64,000 nucleotides of DNA. It comes from CAKOSP01 sp044432745 (lineage in GTDB: Bacteria; Bacillota_I; Bacilli_A; RF39; UBA660). Below are positions 1-8,226 of the stretch, piece after piece. The stretch is from assembly GCA_044432745.1 (NCBI GenBank), contig JAWXUH010000001.1, positions 124,001 through 188,000 of the forward strand, in the 5' to 3' direction. A program made the position numbers and the translations under genes. A model generated the notes under the pieces. The model searched no databases, was not told where the DNA came from, and saw only the letters and a list, made by a program, of their open reading frames with translations. Every line of letters starts with the position of its first letter. The stretch's first letter is position 1.

Positions 1-28
1 CATCTACCATTTCTTTAGTAAATTTCAT
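1..28 (-). CDS. Start of an unidentified gene, cut by the window edge
   Basis: An ATG at 26-28 follows the hisS stop by 17 bp and has a purine-rich GGAAGGAAG upstream, so a further gene of the hisS transcript appears to start here. Only nine complete codons (M-K-F-T-K-E-M-V-D) are inside the window. In many Firmicutes aspS follows hisS, but these residues do not let me confirm that. Confidence 0.45.
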
Positions 29-45
29 ATTTTATTCTTCCTTCC

Positions 46-1296
46 TTACATTTTTTCGTATAAATATTCTAAAACTTCACTTTCGTCTACTTTTTCTTCT
101 GTTTTTAATAAATTATCCTTGATTGTAACAAGACCTTTTTTTAAATCTTCATCATTTAATAATATTAAGAAATCTGATCCTAATTTATCAGCCATTTTAA
201 ATTGAGATTTTAAACTTGCTTCATTGAAGCACATTTCACTACCAACTCCACATTCTCTTAAATTGTGAAGTAATTTTAAACCAAAAAACTTTTCTTCTGA
301 ACTAATTGCCAATATGAATGTTTCTAATTTATTTACTTCTGCTAATTCTTGTTCTTTTATTTTAATAATTAATCTTTCAATTCCAAGGGCATATCCAGTA
401 GCTGGCATTTGTGGTCCACCTAGATTTTCAACTAAATTGTCGTATCTACCTCCACCACCTAAAACTAGGCCATCTTCTGTAGTAAATTCATATACAAAGT
501 CTGTATAATAATCTAATCCTCTTACTATATTAGTATCTACTATAAAATCTACTTCTAATTCAGTTAAGTAATTTTTTAAATTATTAAATCTTATTTTAGC
601 ATTTTCACTTAGATAATCATTTATGTTTGGTAAACCTTTGAACACTTCACTATCCTTGTCTACTTTGCAATCTAATATTCTTAATGGATTATTTTCAAAT
701 CTTTTTTGACAATCACTACATAAATCATTTAAAAATGGTTTGATGTATTCTTTTAGTGCTGCTATATATTTTTCTCTTGTTTCACTATCACCTAGCGTAT
801 TAAGTCTTACAGTTGCATCTATTCTTAAGTCATTAAGTATTTTTGCTCCACTTGCTATAACTTCAGCATCTACTAGTTCATTACTACAATTAAACACTTC
901 TAAACCAAACTGAGTAAATTCTCTATTTCTTCCAGTTTGAGGTCTTTCATATCTATACATTGTTCCAAAATAATACAATTTAACACTATTTGTCTCGTTT
1001 GCATAAATTTTGTTTTCTATTAAGCTTCTTACTATACTTGCTGTATTTTCTGGTCTTAACGTTAACTTCCTATCTGATCTATCTGTAAAATCGTAAGTTT
1101 CCTTTGAAACTATATCACTTGTTTCACCTACTGATCTGTGAAATAGCTCACTTGCCTCAAATATTGGTGTACGTATATACGATGCATTCATCAATTCCAT
1201 ATTATTATTTATTATATTTTGTATTGTAATATATATTTTTGAATCTTCACCATAAACGTCATAACATCCTTTTGGTTTAGTTATCATAATTATCAT
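46..1296 (-). CDS. hisS: Histidine--tRNA ligase
   Basis: Class II aminoacyl-tRNA synthetase that charges tRNA-His in the cytoplasm. Motif 2 is visible around residues 113-128 (YRYERPQTGRNREF), the histidine-binding signature LDYYTDF lies near residue 263, and motif 3 (GGGGRYDNL followed by ALGIERL) near 280-305. A short anticodon-binding domain closes the 416-residue protein, a normal length. The first ATG has AAGGA five bases upstream; a second in-frame ATG three codons later would give the more usual start MITKPKG. The gene lies downstream of greA, separated by a terminator, so it probably has its own promoter in the 80-bp gap. Confidence 0.97.
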   Translation of the reverse strand: MIIMITKPKGCYDVYGEDSKIYITIQNIINNNMELMNASYIRTPIFEASELFHRSVGETSDIVSKETYDFTDRSDRKLTLRPENTASIVRSLIENKIYANETNSVKLYYFGTMYRYERPQTGRNREFTQFGLEVFNCSNELVDAEVIASGAKILNDLRIDATVRLNTLGDSETREKYIAALKEYIKPFLNDLCSDCQKRFENNPLRILDCKVDKDSEVFKGLPNINDYLSENAKIRFNNLKNYLTELEVDFIVDTNIVRGLDYYTDFVYEFTTEDGLVLGGGGRYDNLVENLGGPQMPATGYALGIERLIIKIKEQELAEVNKLETFILAISSEEKFFGLKLLHNLRECGVGSEMCFNEASLKSQFKMADKLGSDFLILLNDEDLKKGLVTIKDNLLKTEEKVDESEVLEYLYEKM

Positions 1297-1352
1297 TTCC
1301 TTCCTTATTTAAACTATAAGTATATTACCATAAAAAAAAAGTTTTATAAAGT

Positions 1353-1379
1353 AAAAAACTCTAAAATAGAGTTTTTTTT
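1353..1379. terminator. Terminator of greA
   Basis: ACTCTA (1358-1363) and TAGAGT (1367-1372) form a stem with an AAA loop, extended by flanking A and T runs. The structure overlaps the greA stop codon and can work in either direction. Confidence 0.8.
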
Positions 1380-1842
1380 ATGCAACTTTTGTAATTTCTA
1401 CACTATATATTCCATTTGGACTTTCAATATTAACATTGTCTCCTACTTTGTGATTTAATAATGCACTTCCTAGTGGTGATTCGTTTGATATTTTGTTATT
1501 AAATAGATCAGTTTCTACTGAACTTACTATTTTATATTCTTCTTCTTCTCCATCTTCATATTTTATGCCTACTATTGATCCTAGACCAACTTTACCTGTA
1601 TTTTTTACTGATTTTGCAATTTCACAATGATCTAATTTATATTCTAAATCTTTTATTTTAGCTTCAATTCTAGCTTGTTCATTTCTTGCTGCATCATAAT
1701 CAGCGTTTTCCGATAAATCTCCCATTGCTCTTGCTTCTTTCAATGCAATGATAACTTCAGGTCTTCTTATTGTTTTAAGTTCATTTAATTCTGCTTCAAG
1801 TTCTAAAAAACCTTCAGATGTTAATACACATTTATCTTTCAT
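1378..1842 (-). CDS. greA: Transcription elongation factor GreA
   Basis: GreA binds the secondary channel of RNA polymerase and stimulates cleavage of the nascent transcript in backtracked complexes. The 154-residue length is typical. The N-terminal antiparallel coiled coil is visible (residues ~10-75), with the acidic tip region around GDLSENADYD at residues 41-50, followed by the FKBP-like C-terminal domain that ends with HKVGDNVNIESPNG. The ribosome binding site AAAAGGAG sits 8-9 bases before the ATG. It has its own consensus-type promoter at 1885-1913 and a terminator over its stop codon, so it is probably a single-gene transcript. Confidence 0.97.
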   Translation of the reverse strand: MKDKCVLTSEGFLELEAELNELKTIRRPEVIIALKEARAMGDLSENADYDAARNEQARIEAKIKDLEYKLDHCEIAKSVKNTGKVGLGSIVGIKYEDGEEEEYKIVSSVETDLFNNKISNESPLGSALLNHKVGDNVNIESPNGIYSVEITKVA

Positions 1843-1884
1843 ATTAATTTTCTCCTTTTTTGGTTATATTTTATAACGATATAA

Positions 1885-1913
1885 ATTTTACTACAAAATG
1901 GTTTTTATGTCAA
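1885..1913 (-). promoter_or_regulatory. Promoter of greA
   Basis: On the minus strand, TTGACA (1908-1913), a 17-bp spacer and TAAAAT (1885-1890), about 45 bp before the greA start. A housekeeping sigma-type promoter. Confidence 0.8.
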
Positions 1914-1937
1914 ATTTTATTTATAACTTTATTTTAT

Positions 1938-2705
1938 TTACTTTTTTTTAGTATATAATGTATTTTCTAATTCTTGATTAATTATATTTAATTTTTCTTC
2001 GAATTCATCTAACTTTCCTTCTACATATAATCTAATACAAATATTCATTACAACTGAATATAATTGCATCTTATTTCTTTCTAATATTTTTGCTATTTTT
2101 GCAATAACTTCTTTTGTAATAAGTACAGAATTATATTCAAAATCTATATGATACTTTACTTTTGTTTCATATGCAGTTTCATTTTTATTAAAACAACTTT
2201 CGTATGTGGCATTAGTAGCATACTTTATCTCACCTAAATAAGATACTAATATTTCTGTATTTTCTATTTCCATTTTCAATAACAATTCTTCAATTTTTTT
2301 TCTAAACTCTGTTTTTCTTGTTAAATTAATACCATGAACTTTTAATTTATCTATGTCTCCATTATAAATTGTTATGTATTTTATTGGTAAATATTTATAT
2401 ATTAATACAATTAATTCTTCTTCACTCATTTTTTCTTTATTTTCTTCTAATATTCTTATTAATAAATCAAATTGTTGTTTTGTATCATCGTATCTTTCTA
2501 ATACCTTTTCTTCACTCAATATTCTTATTTGCTCAGTTATCTGCGGTTCTTCAGTTTTTAAAAATCTTAACATTCCTTCAAAACTTTTCTTTGTTATATT
2601 ATGTTCTTCACAAAAATCTTCAATATATAGGTAGTCTCCTTTAATATATTCTAATCCCATTTTTTTTCTATTCAATCTTTTGATATTTTTACTATTTCCT
2701 TGCAT
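1938..2705 (-). CDS. Unknown HTH-like protein, paralogue of the gene upstream
   Basis: I do not recognise a named family. The 255-residue protein is helical and charged and has no membrane segment or signal. The N-terminal part (YLYIEDFCEEHNITKKSF, about residues 26-43) reads like a helix-turn-helix, and a second such segment may lie near the C-terminus (VLITKEVIAKIAKI). It is clearly paralogous to the gene 20 bp upstream: shared blocks include RYDD(T/A)K, a central (E/N)ELIVLI-type segment, and GINL.RKTE followed by IEELLLKMEIEN. Its ribosome binding site is weak, which suggests coupling to the upstream gene. The pair sits where udk lies in B. subtilis. A DNA-binding or regulatory role is only an inference. 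Confidence 0.75.
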   Translation of the reverse strand: MQGNSKNIKRLNRKKMGLEYIKGDYLYIEDFCEEHNITKKSFEGMLRFLKTEEPQITEQIRILSEEKVLERYDDTKQQFDLLIRILEENKEKMSEEELIVLIYKYLPIKYITIYNGDIDKLKVHGINLTRKTEFRKKIEELLLKMEIENTEILVSYLGEIKYATNATYESCFNKNETAYETKVKYHIDFEYNSVLITKEVIAKIAKILERNKMQLYSVVMNICIRLYVEGKLDEFEEKLNIINQELENTLYTKKK

Positions 2706-2725
2706 TATTTTATTTCTCTTTTCTT

Positions 2726-3484
2726 CTATCTTTCTTTACCTTGTTCATTACTTTCTATTATAAAGAAGGTTTCTTTGTATTTTTCTAAATTTCCCTCCGC
2801 ATATATATTAATCAATAATCTTACAATATATAGATTCATTGGAATTTTTGCTTCATTACAAAAATCTAAAACATTTTTTATTACTTCCTTATTTATTAAA
2901 ATATTATTTAATTCGTAATCGTAAATTAAAGAACTTATTAATAAGTGTTTATTATTTGGTTTTTCCATATTCATTCCAACTATTAACGAAGAAGTAAAGT
3001 TATTTTCGTATAAAAAATTCATTAATATAGAATAATTTTCCAATTCCATTTTTTTTACTAACTCTTCTATCTTTTCTTTTATTTCTGTTTTTCTTTCTAA
3101 ATTTATTCCATATTCCTTTAATAATATAATATCTTCACAATACTTAAATACGTAATTCATTGGCATTTTTTTTATTATCAATACCAATAACTCATTTGTA
3201 GTTAATATATCTTCTTGTTCTTTTATTATATTTATTATTTGATAAAATTTATTTTTGGCATCATCGTATCTTGATAATATTTCTTTTCTATTTTTTTCTT
3301 CTAATGATTTTATAATGTCTGAATTTCTCTTCTTTAATGCAGATATTATTACTGACATTTTTTGTTTTTCTATATTTTTATTACAACAAAATTCTTCTAA
3401 ATATAAATATTGACTATTTATATATTCTTGTATCATTTCTTCTTGTTCTTCCCTTGTTAACTTCTGATTCATTTTTGTACTCAC
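2726..3484 (-). CDS. Unknown HTH-like protein, first gene of a tandem paralogous pair
   Basis: The 252-residue protein is related along its whole length to the next gene. It has the same N-terminal HTH-like segment (YLYLEEFCCNKNIEKQKM), the RYDDAK motif, GINLERKTE, and a C-terminal segment ILINKEVIKNVLDFC. The start is GTG: AAGGAAG lies five bases upstream of it, whereas the next ATG four codons later is too far from the site. A TTGACA promoter stands at 3510-3538. There are no membrane segments. The function is unknown. A third protein with similar helical repeats is encoded at 57380-58177. Confidence 0.75.
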   Translation of the reverse strand: MSTKMNQKLTREEQEEMIQEYINSQYLYLEEFCCNKNIEKQKMSVIISALKKRNSDIIKSLEEKNRKEILSRYDDAKNKFYQIINIIKEQEDILTTNELLVLIIKKMPMNYVFKYCEDIILLKEYGINLERKTEIKEKIEELVKKMELENYSILMNFLYENNFTSSLIVGMNMEKPNNKHLLISSLIYDYELNNILINKEVIKNVLDFCNEAKIPMNLYIVRLLINIYAEGNLEKYKETFFIIESNEQGKER

Positions 3485-3509
3485 TTCTCTTCCTTTTTAA
3501 GTATTAGTT

Positions 3510-3538
3510 ACATTACATTACATTTTTTTATATGTCAA
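3510..3538 (-). promoter_or_regulatory. Promoter of the tandem HTH-like pair
   Basis: Minus strand TTGACA (3533-3538), 17-bp spacer, TAATGT (3510-3515). The spacer and -10 contain three copies of a 5-bp TAATG unit. Confidence 0.65.
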
Positions 3539-3598
3539 GTTAAAATATGTAAAGAATATGTTAAAAAAGGGTTTTTGTTTTTTTTTACTTAATTTACA

Positions 3599-3607
3599 TG
3601 ATATAAT
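3599..3607 (+). promoter_or_regulatory. Extended -10 promoter of the Hpt-receiver gene
   Basis: TGaTATAAT at 3599-3607, 23 bp before the start codon. No good -35 is visible; the region upstream is T-rich. Confidence 0.6.
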
Positions 3608-3630
3608 TGTTCTAAAGGTAGGAATGAATA

Positions 3631-4377
3631 ATGAAAAATATTAATTTTTTAAAAGATCACGGAGTTGATGTTGAAAAAAGTATCGAATTATTTGGTGATA
3701 TCGAACTTTATAATAGTACTATAGAAGATTTCTTAGACGGGATAGATGTTAAAATAGAAAGACTTAAAACTTTTAAAGGTAATAGTGAAATAGCTAACTA
3801 TGCTATATTTGCTCACTCTGTTAAAAGTGATGCTAGATATTTAGGTTTTGATTCAGTAGCTGCTATTGCACTAGAACATGAACTTGCAGGTAAAGATGGT
3901 AATGAAAAATTCATTAATGAAAATTACGATAATTTTTGTGAAGCAATTAATCAAATGATTAAAGTTTCATCTGATTATTTAAATGATAATGATTGCGAAG
4001 ATAATATTATTAAGAAAAACATAGTTGTAGTTGATGATGCACCTTTAATAACTAATATTGTAAAAAATTCATTAGAATCGAAATTTAATTTAGTTATTTT
4101 TAATAACTCTAAAGAAGCAGCTGATTATATACTTAATAATAAAGATAACATTGATGTGCTATTATTAGATTTAAATATGCCAGAACTTGATGGTTTTGAT
4201 ATTTTAAAACTTATGCATACTAATAATCTTTTCCAAAATATTAAAGTATCAATTATCACTGGTGATGAAAGTAAAGAAACTATAGATAAGGCATTCATGT
4301 ATCCTATTATAGATATGTTAAATAAACCGTTTAGTGTAGAAAATCTTAAAACTGTTATTGATAAAACATTACAATAA
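3631..4377 (+). CDS. Hpt-domain and receiver-domain fusion protein
   Basis: A two-domain phosphorelay protein of 248 residues. The Hpt domain (residues ~15-118) has its phospho-accepting histidine at 62, within AHSVKSDARYLG. The receiver domain (~129-248) has the acidic pair D135-D136, the phospho-accepting aspartate D180 in LLLDLNMP, T210 and the conserved lysine K232 in NKPF. There is no DNA-binding or enzymatic output domain and no histidine kinase gene nearby, so partners are unknown. The order Hpt then receiver, with no output, suggests an intermediate in a relay, analogous in principle to Spo0B plus Spo0F; that is inference. The gene is on the opposite strand to its neighbours and stands between trhP2 and greA. 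Confidence 0.88.
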   Translation: MKNINFLKDHGVDVEKSIELFGDIELYNSTIEDFLDGIDVKIERLKTFKGNSEIANYAIFAHSVKSDARYLGFDSVAAIALEHELAGKDGNEKFINENYDNFCEAINQMIKVSSDYLNDNDCEDNIIKKNIVVVDDAPLITNIVKNSLESKFNLVIFNNSKEAADYILNNKDNIDVLLLDLNMPELDGFDILKLMHTNNLFQNIKVSIITGDESKETIDKAFMYPIIDMLNKPFSVENLKTVIDKTLQ

Positions 4378-4412
4378 AAAAAAGTAATTCTTTAAAAATA
4401 TTACTTTTTTTT
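4376..4412. terminator. Bidirectional terminator between the Hpt-receiver gene and trhP2
   Basis: AGTAAT (4383-4388) pairs with ATTACT (4400-4405) around an 11-nt loop, flanked by long A and T runs. It serves the two convergent genes and reaches the trhP2 stop codon. Confidence 0.8.
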
Positions 4413-5583
4413 ATTGTATAGATATTCTCATAAAATCATTTTCTTTTAATTCGAAATCTACTTTTACTTTTATTATCATTTTAGGATGATTTGCTATTTC
4501 AATTAAATTATCATCTTTATCAAATATTTCATTTACGGTATATTCATTTATTTCAAATTTTGGATTAAAGAATTGAACTTTATCTCCTTTTTTAAAATAA
4601 TTTCTTTGTTCTAATGTAACCATACCTGAATCTTTATCATATTCTTTTACTATTGCAAGAAAATCCTTATTAGTTTCTTCTGTTCTACCAAAGAAATACT
4701 GATCTGTTTCATCTGGTAAATTATTAAAAAATTGAGCTTTAGATTCTCTATTTGCTACCCTATTTAATATCTTTAAGAAATATTCTTGATCTTCTTTAGT
4801 TAATTTATTTTCACTTACTAAATCAAAGATTTTTCTATATACTCCTACTACTGTAGCTAAATAATATACAGATCTCATTCTTCCTTCTATTTTATAAGAT
4901 ACAACTCCTAAAGAAAACATTTCTTGAATATTTTCAATCATGTTTAAATCTTTACTCATCATTGAAAATTCAGGATTTTCTTTATTTTTAAAACACCATC
5001 TACATACCTGTGCACATCCGCCTCTATTTGCGTCTCTAAGCGTTGTTTTATTTGATAATAAACATTTACCCGAAAAACTTGTGCACATTGCTCCATGAAC
5101 AAATACTTCTGCTTCTACTCCAGTATTTTCTATTACCCTTTTTATTTCTTCTTTGTCACATTCTCTTCCTAGCACGACTCTCTTAACTCCAAGAGATTGC
5201 CAGAATGCCACGTTGTATTCATTTATTGAACTAGCTTGAGTAGATAATACTATAAATAAATCTAGTTCATTTTCTTTTATCATATCTACTACTGCTATAT
5301 CACTTACTATAACACCATCTATTTTTATTTCTTCTAAATACTTTAAATATTCTAATAAACCTTCAAAATCTTCATCATGAAATACTATATTTACTGTTAT
5401 ATATACTTTCTTATTAAGTGCGTGTGCAAAATCTACTGCTTCTTTTAATTCTTCTAAAGAAAAATTTGTAGCATTTGCTCTTAGAGAAAAATTTCTTCCA
5501 CCTATATATACTGCATCTGCTCCATATAGCAATGCTATTTTTAATTTTTCTAGATCTTTTGCAGGTGCTAACAATTCTCTCAT
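4411..5583 (-). CDS. trhP2: U32-family protein TrhP2 (YrrO), tRNA U34 hydroxylation
   Basis: A peptidase-U32-family protein of 390 residues. Such proteins in B. subtilis (TrhP1/TrhP2) make 5-hydroxyuridine at tRNA position 34, using prephenate as a cofactor source. The U32 signature is intact: EVFVHGAMCTSFSGKC at residues ~159-174, followed by cysteines 190, 194 and 197 in GGCAQVCRWC, which are the likely iron-sulfur ligands. The gene follows trmR and a TrhP1-like gene, as in B. subtilis yrrM-yrrN-yrrO, and its ATG overlaps the stop of the previous gene (ATGA), so the genes are translationally coupled. A GGTGGTGAT ribosome binding site precedes it. Confidence 0.88.
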   Translation of the reverse strand: MRELLAPAKDLEKLKIALLYGADAVYIGGRNFSLRANATNFSLEELKEAVDFAHALNKKVYITVNIVFHDEDFEGLLEYLKYLEEIKIDGVIVSDIAVVDMIKENELDLFIVLSTQASSINEYNVAFWQSLGVKRVVLGRECDKEEIKRVIENTGVEAEVFVHGAMCTSFSGKCLLSNKTTLRDANRGGCAQVCRWCFKNKENPEFSMMSKDLNMIENIQEMFSLGVVSYKIEGRMRSVYYLATVVGVYRKIFDLVSENKLTKEDQEYFLKILNRVANRESKAQFFNNLPDETDQYFFGRTEETNKDFLAIVKEYDKDSGMVTLEQRNYFKKGDKVQFFNPKFEINEYTVNEIFDKDDNLIEIANHPKMIIKVKVDFELKENDFMRISIQ

Positions 5584-6338
5584 TTAACATCACCACCCTT
5601 TACTTTATAAAATGTTTTTCTACTTAAGAAACTATCTGTTGTTTCATAGTCATTGTTAAAAAATTTCTCTGCTCCTATTTCAAATAAATTAATAATCATA
5701 TATTTAAATTCTTTTTCAAATTTTAGTTCTAAACATGAAAATATATCTTTGTCGTAAATAACTGTTCCATATTCATTTTCATTTACTATAAATTTAAAAT
5801 TTGTATTTTCTATATTTAAATTATTTTCAAAATTTATTTTGTAATTTGTAGCGTAATTTGTATTTAACAACCTTCTTGAATAAGATAGTGGCATATGTCC
5901 AAAAGCATGGATACATATTTCTTTATCTGCTTTATTTAATATGTTGTCTATTTCTTCTTTTGTTATATCACTTGACAATGCGCATGAATCAAAATACCTT
6001 AAATAAGTATTTATACTCTTTGAACTTGTTAAAATATGACTCGATGAAAATATTTTTTCGATATTAATATTTTTTGTTATTTCATATATTCCTAAATCTT
6101 CAAATATAATCCCAACAATGTTTGATGGTAAATTTAACAATAATATTTTTAACTGATCCAAATCACTAGAAGTAAGCAACCTATTTATATATAAATATGA
6201 GTTAGGTGTAGTAATATCATCTATTTCAAAATAAGAATTGAAACCAACAGAAAAAAACTTAATAGGATATAAAATTTTGCATCCTTTAAGTTTCTCTAAA
6301 TCTTTATTATCATTTGGTATAAATATATAATTATTCAT
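5580..6338 (-). CDS. Divergent TrhP1 (YrrN)-like protein
   Basis: A 252-residue protein in the exact position of B. subtilis yrrN (trhP1). Little of the U32 sequence survives. The recognisable part is HAFGHMPLSYSRRLL near residue 145, which resembles the family segment before the cysteine motif, but the U32 cysteine signature itself is missing. It is also shorter than the usual ~300 residues. I chose the ATG at 6336-6338: the longer frame begins at a GTG with no ribosome binding site. It overlaps trmR by 8 bp and trhP2 by 4 bp. The assignment rests mainly on synteny; it may act as a non-catalytic partner of TrhP2. Confidence 0.6.
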   Translation of the reverse strand: MNNYIFIPNDNKDLEKLKGCKILYPIKFFSVGFNSYFEIDDITTPNSYLYINRLLTSSDLDQLKILLLNLPSNIVGIIFEDLGIYEITKNINIEKIFSSSHILTSSKSINTYLRYFDSCALSSDITKEEIDNILNKADKEICIHAFGHMPLSYSRRLLNTNYATNYKINFENNLNIENTNFKFIVNENEYGTVIYDKDIFSCLELKFEKEFKYMIINLFEIGAEKFFNNDYETTDSFLSRKTFYKVKGGDVK

Positions 6339-6927
6339 TTGTCTTTCTTTCACTTACTGAAATTCCATCTCCAATATTATAAAATTCAGTATTAAATGTT
6401 GGATTATCTTTTAAAAATTCAATATATCTTTCTAATTTTTCAACTAAACCTCTAAGATTTTTACTTTCTATACTTTTTGAATTACCTGTATATCCATGGA
6501 ATTTTATATTATCAGATACTATAACTCCACCAGGTGCCAAGAAATGTTGAAATTTTTCAAAGAAATTTACGTATTGTCCTTTTGCTGCATCTATAAATAT
6601 TAAATCATATTTAATATCTTCAGATAAATTTATTTCTAATGCATCTTGATATACTACATTTATCTTACTTTCTAAACCACATTTTTTAACATTTTTTAGA
6701 CACTCCATATATCTTACTTCGTCTCTTTCAATTGTTGTTACATTAGTTTCTTTATTACTACTTGCCATTAATATAGCTGAGTAACCTATTGCACTTCCTA
6801 TTTCTAAAATATTTTTTACATTTTTTGTCTTTATGTACTTCATTAGAAAAGTGATTGACTCCTTTTCTATTATAGGTACATTTTTAAGGGAGGCATACTC
6901 CTCCATTTCCATTATTAATTCTTTCAT
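6331..6927 (-). CDS. trmR: tRNA 5-hydroxyuridine methyltransferase TrmR (YrrM)
   Basis: A class I SAM-dependent O-methyltransferase of 198 residues. In Firmicutes the TrmR protein methylates 5-hydroxyuridine at tRNA position 34 to 5-methoxyuridine. The SAM-binding glycine motif is EIGSAIGYSA (~42-51), an acidic residue follows in TTIERDE, and the catalytic-site segment is DLIFIDAAKGQY followed by VSDNIKFHG. It sits between mltG and the two hydroxylation genes, so the substrate and product enzymes are encoded together. AAAAGGAG lies eight bases before the ATG. I am sure of the methyltransferase fold; the substrate comes from synteny. Confidence 0.88.
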   Translation of the reverse strand: MKELIMEMEEYASLKNVPIIEKESITFLMKYIKTKNVKNILEIGSAIGYSAILMASSNKETNVTTIERDEVRYMECLKNVKKCGLESKINVVYQDALEINLSEDIKYDLIFIDAAKGQYVNFFEKFQHFLAPGGVIVSDNIKFHGYTGNSKSIESKNLRGLVEKLERYIEFLKDNPTFNTEFYNIGDGISVSERKTNE

Positions 6928-6943
6928 TTTTTACTTCTCCTTT

Positions 6944-7984
6944 TTAACTATGTTTAAAATCCAGAAAATCAGCGTATGTAGTGAAAAAATACACTACACC
7001 TGTTTCCTCACATGCAATGAAATACACGTAATCATTTTCTCCTGGATATATTGCTGCTTCTATTGACTCAAGTGATGGATTACATATAGCTCCTACTGGT
7101 AATCCAAAGAATGTTGATATACGCGTGTTATATCCATTTTCGTCAGCAAGGCCATTATCATAAGTGATTTCCTCGCTCATGTCAAGTTGCGCACCATAAT
7201 ATGATGTTACATCCATCCCTAAAGTCATATTTATTTCAAGTCTTGTATATACAACTTGAGCTACATCTTCTCTATCTTCTTTACTGTTAGCTTCAAGCTC
7301 ACTTATCGATGCTAGAGTTATTATTTCATGCATTGTGTGTCCAGTTGCTTCTATAGCTGGTATATGTTCTAATAATTTTTTATTAGTATTTTCTACCATT
7401 TTTTCAATAATTGTTTCTATCGATGCATCTTTATAAAAACTATATGTGTCTGGAAATAAATATCCTTCCAAGGCATAATATATGTCTTCACCTAGTATTT
7501 CATCTGTTAGTATTTCATATTTATCAATTAAATAATTTAAAAATTCAGTATCATTTATAACTTCTATTACTTCATCATATTCATAACCAAAATTATTGGC
7601 AATTACTCTTGCATATTCTGTAACTCTTTTTCCTTCTATAAATGTAACTGATGCCGTATCATTTATAGAATTTCCTTGTTGTATTTCTCCTATTATGTCT
7701 ACTGCGCTCATTGATCTATCTAGTTCATAGTAACCTGCCATTAAGTCAGCACTATAATCTAAGTATAAATAAACTTTTAACGATAAACTATTTTTTATTA
7801 TACCTGCTTCATATAAATTTTCTATTATCTGAACTTTACCTGTTCCTTCAGTTACTGTAAATCCAACTATGTCTTTCTCATCACTTACTGGTTTTAATCC
7901 CAAAATAAGATAAACAACTATTGATAATATAATTATGAATGTAATGATTACTAACCCCACTAAATATCTCATTATTTTTTTCAT
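6944..7984 (-). CDS. mltG: Endolytic murein transglycosylase MltG
   Basis: A membrane-anchored 346-residue enzyme that cleaves nascent glycan strands and sets their length. One membrane segment (~5-29) is followed by an extracellular YceG domain. The catalytic region is visible as LASISELEANSKEDR near residue 225, followed by the VVYTRL and GMDVTSYYG motifs, and later NTRISTFFGLPVGAICNPS. The start ATG overlaps the stop of the DUF1292 gene (TAATG). Position between the DUF1292 gene and trmR matches B. subtilis yrrL. Confidence 0.94.
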   Translation of the reverse strand: MKKIMRYLVGLVIITFIIILSIVVYLILGLKPVSDEKDIVGFTVTEGTGKVQIIENLYEAGIIKNSLSLKVYLYLDYSADLMAGYYELDRSMSAVDIIGEIQQGNSINDTASVTFIEGKRVTEYARVIANNFGYEYDEVIEVINDTEFLNYLIDKYEILTDEILGEDIYYALEGYLFPDTYSFYKDASIETIIEKMVENTNKKLLEHIPAIEATGHTMHEIITLASISELEANSKEDREDVAQVVYTRLEINMTLGMDVTSYYGAQLDMSEEITYDNGLADENGYNTRISTFFGLPVGAICNPSLESIEAAIYPGENDYVYFIACEETGVVYFFTTYADFLDFKHS

Positions 7985-8226
7985 TATTTACTTCGAAACT
8001 TACTTAATATAAGCTTTAAACCTTCTTCCTCTTTTTTATTTACGTTTTTGAATATAGAACTTCCAACTTCATATTTACCAAAATATGAAATCAATGCCCC
8101 ATCACTGTCTTTTTTATTATTAGTATATATCACATACTCAAAATTATCAGAACTTATCGTCATTAGTACATCATAAACTGTTTTTTTACCATTTTCGTTT
8201 TTTAAAGTTATATTATTTTTGCTCAT
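7984..8226 (-). CDS. DUF1292 family protein (YrzB)
   Basis: A small soluble protein of 80 residues with the DUF1292 pattern: a short acidic and beta-rich start, then a VLMTISSDNFEYVIYT core, ending in a charged helix. No function is established for the family. Synteny (ruvX - this gene - mltG) matches B. subtilis yrzB. It overlaps the ruvX stop by 14 bp and has GGAGAAAG eight bases before its ATG, inside the ruvX coding region. Confidence 0.82.
   Translation of the reverse strand: MSKNNITLKNENGKKTVYDVLMTISSDNFEYVIYTNNKKDSDGALISYFGKYEVGSSIFKNVNKKEEEGLKLILSKFRSK

Noticed and set aside
1297..1352. A regulatory RNA between greA and hisS
   Set aside because: Apart from the greA terminator and a weak -10-like site I see no structure or conserved T-box before hisS.
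3496..3530. CATTA repeats as a CRISPR or satellite
   Set aside because: Only three 5-bp units within the AT-rich promoter of the HTH-like pair, with no spacers.
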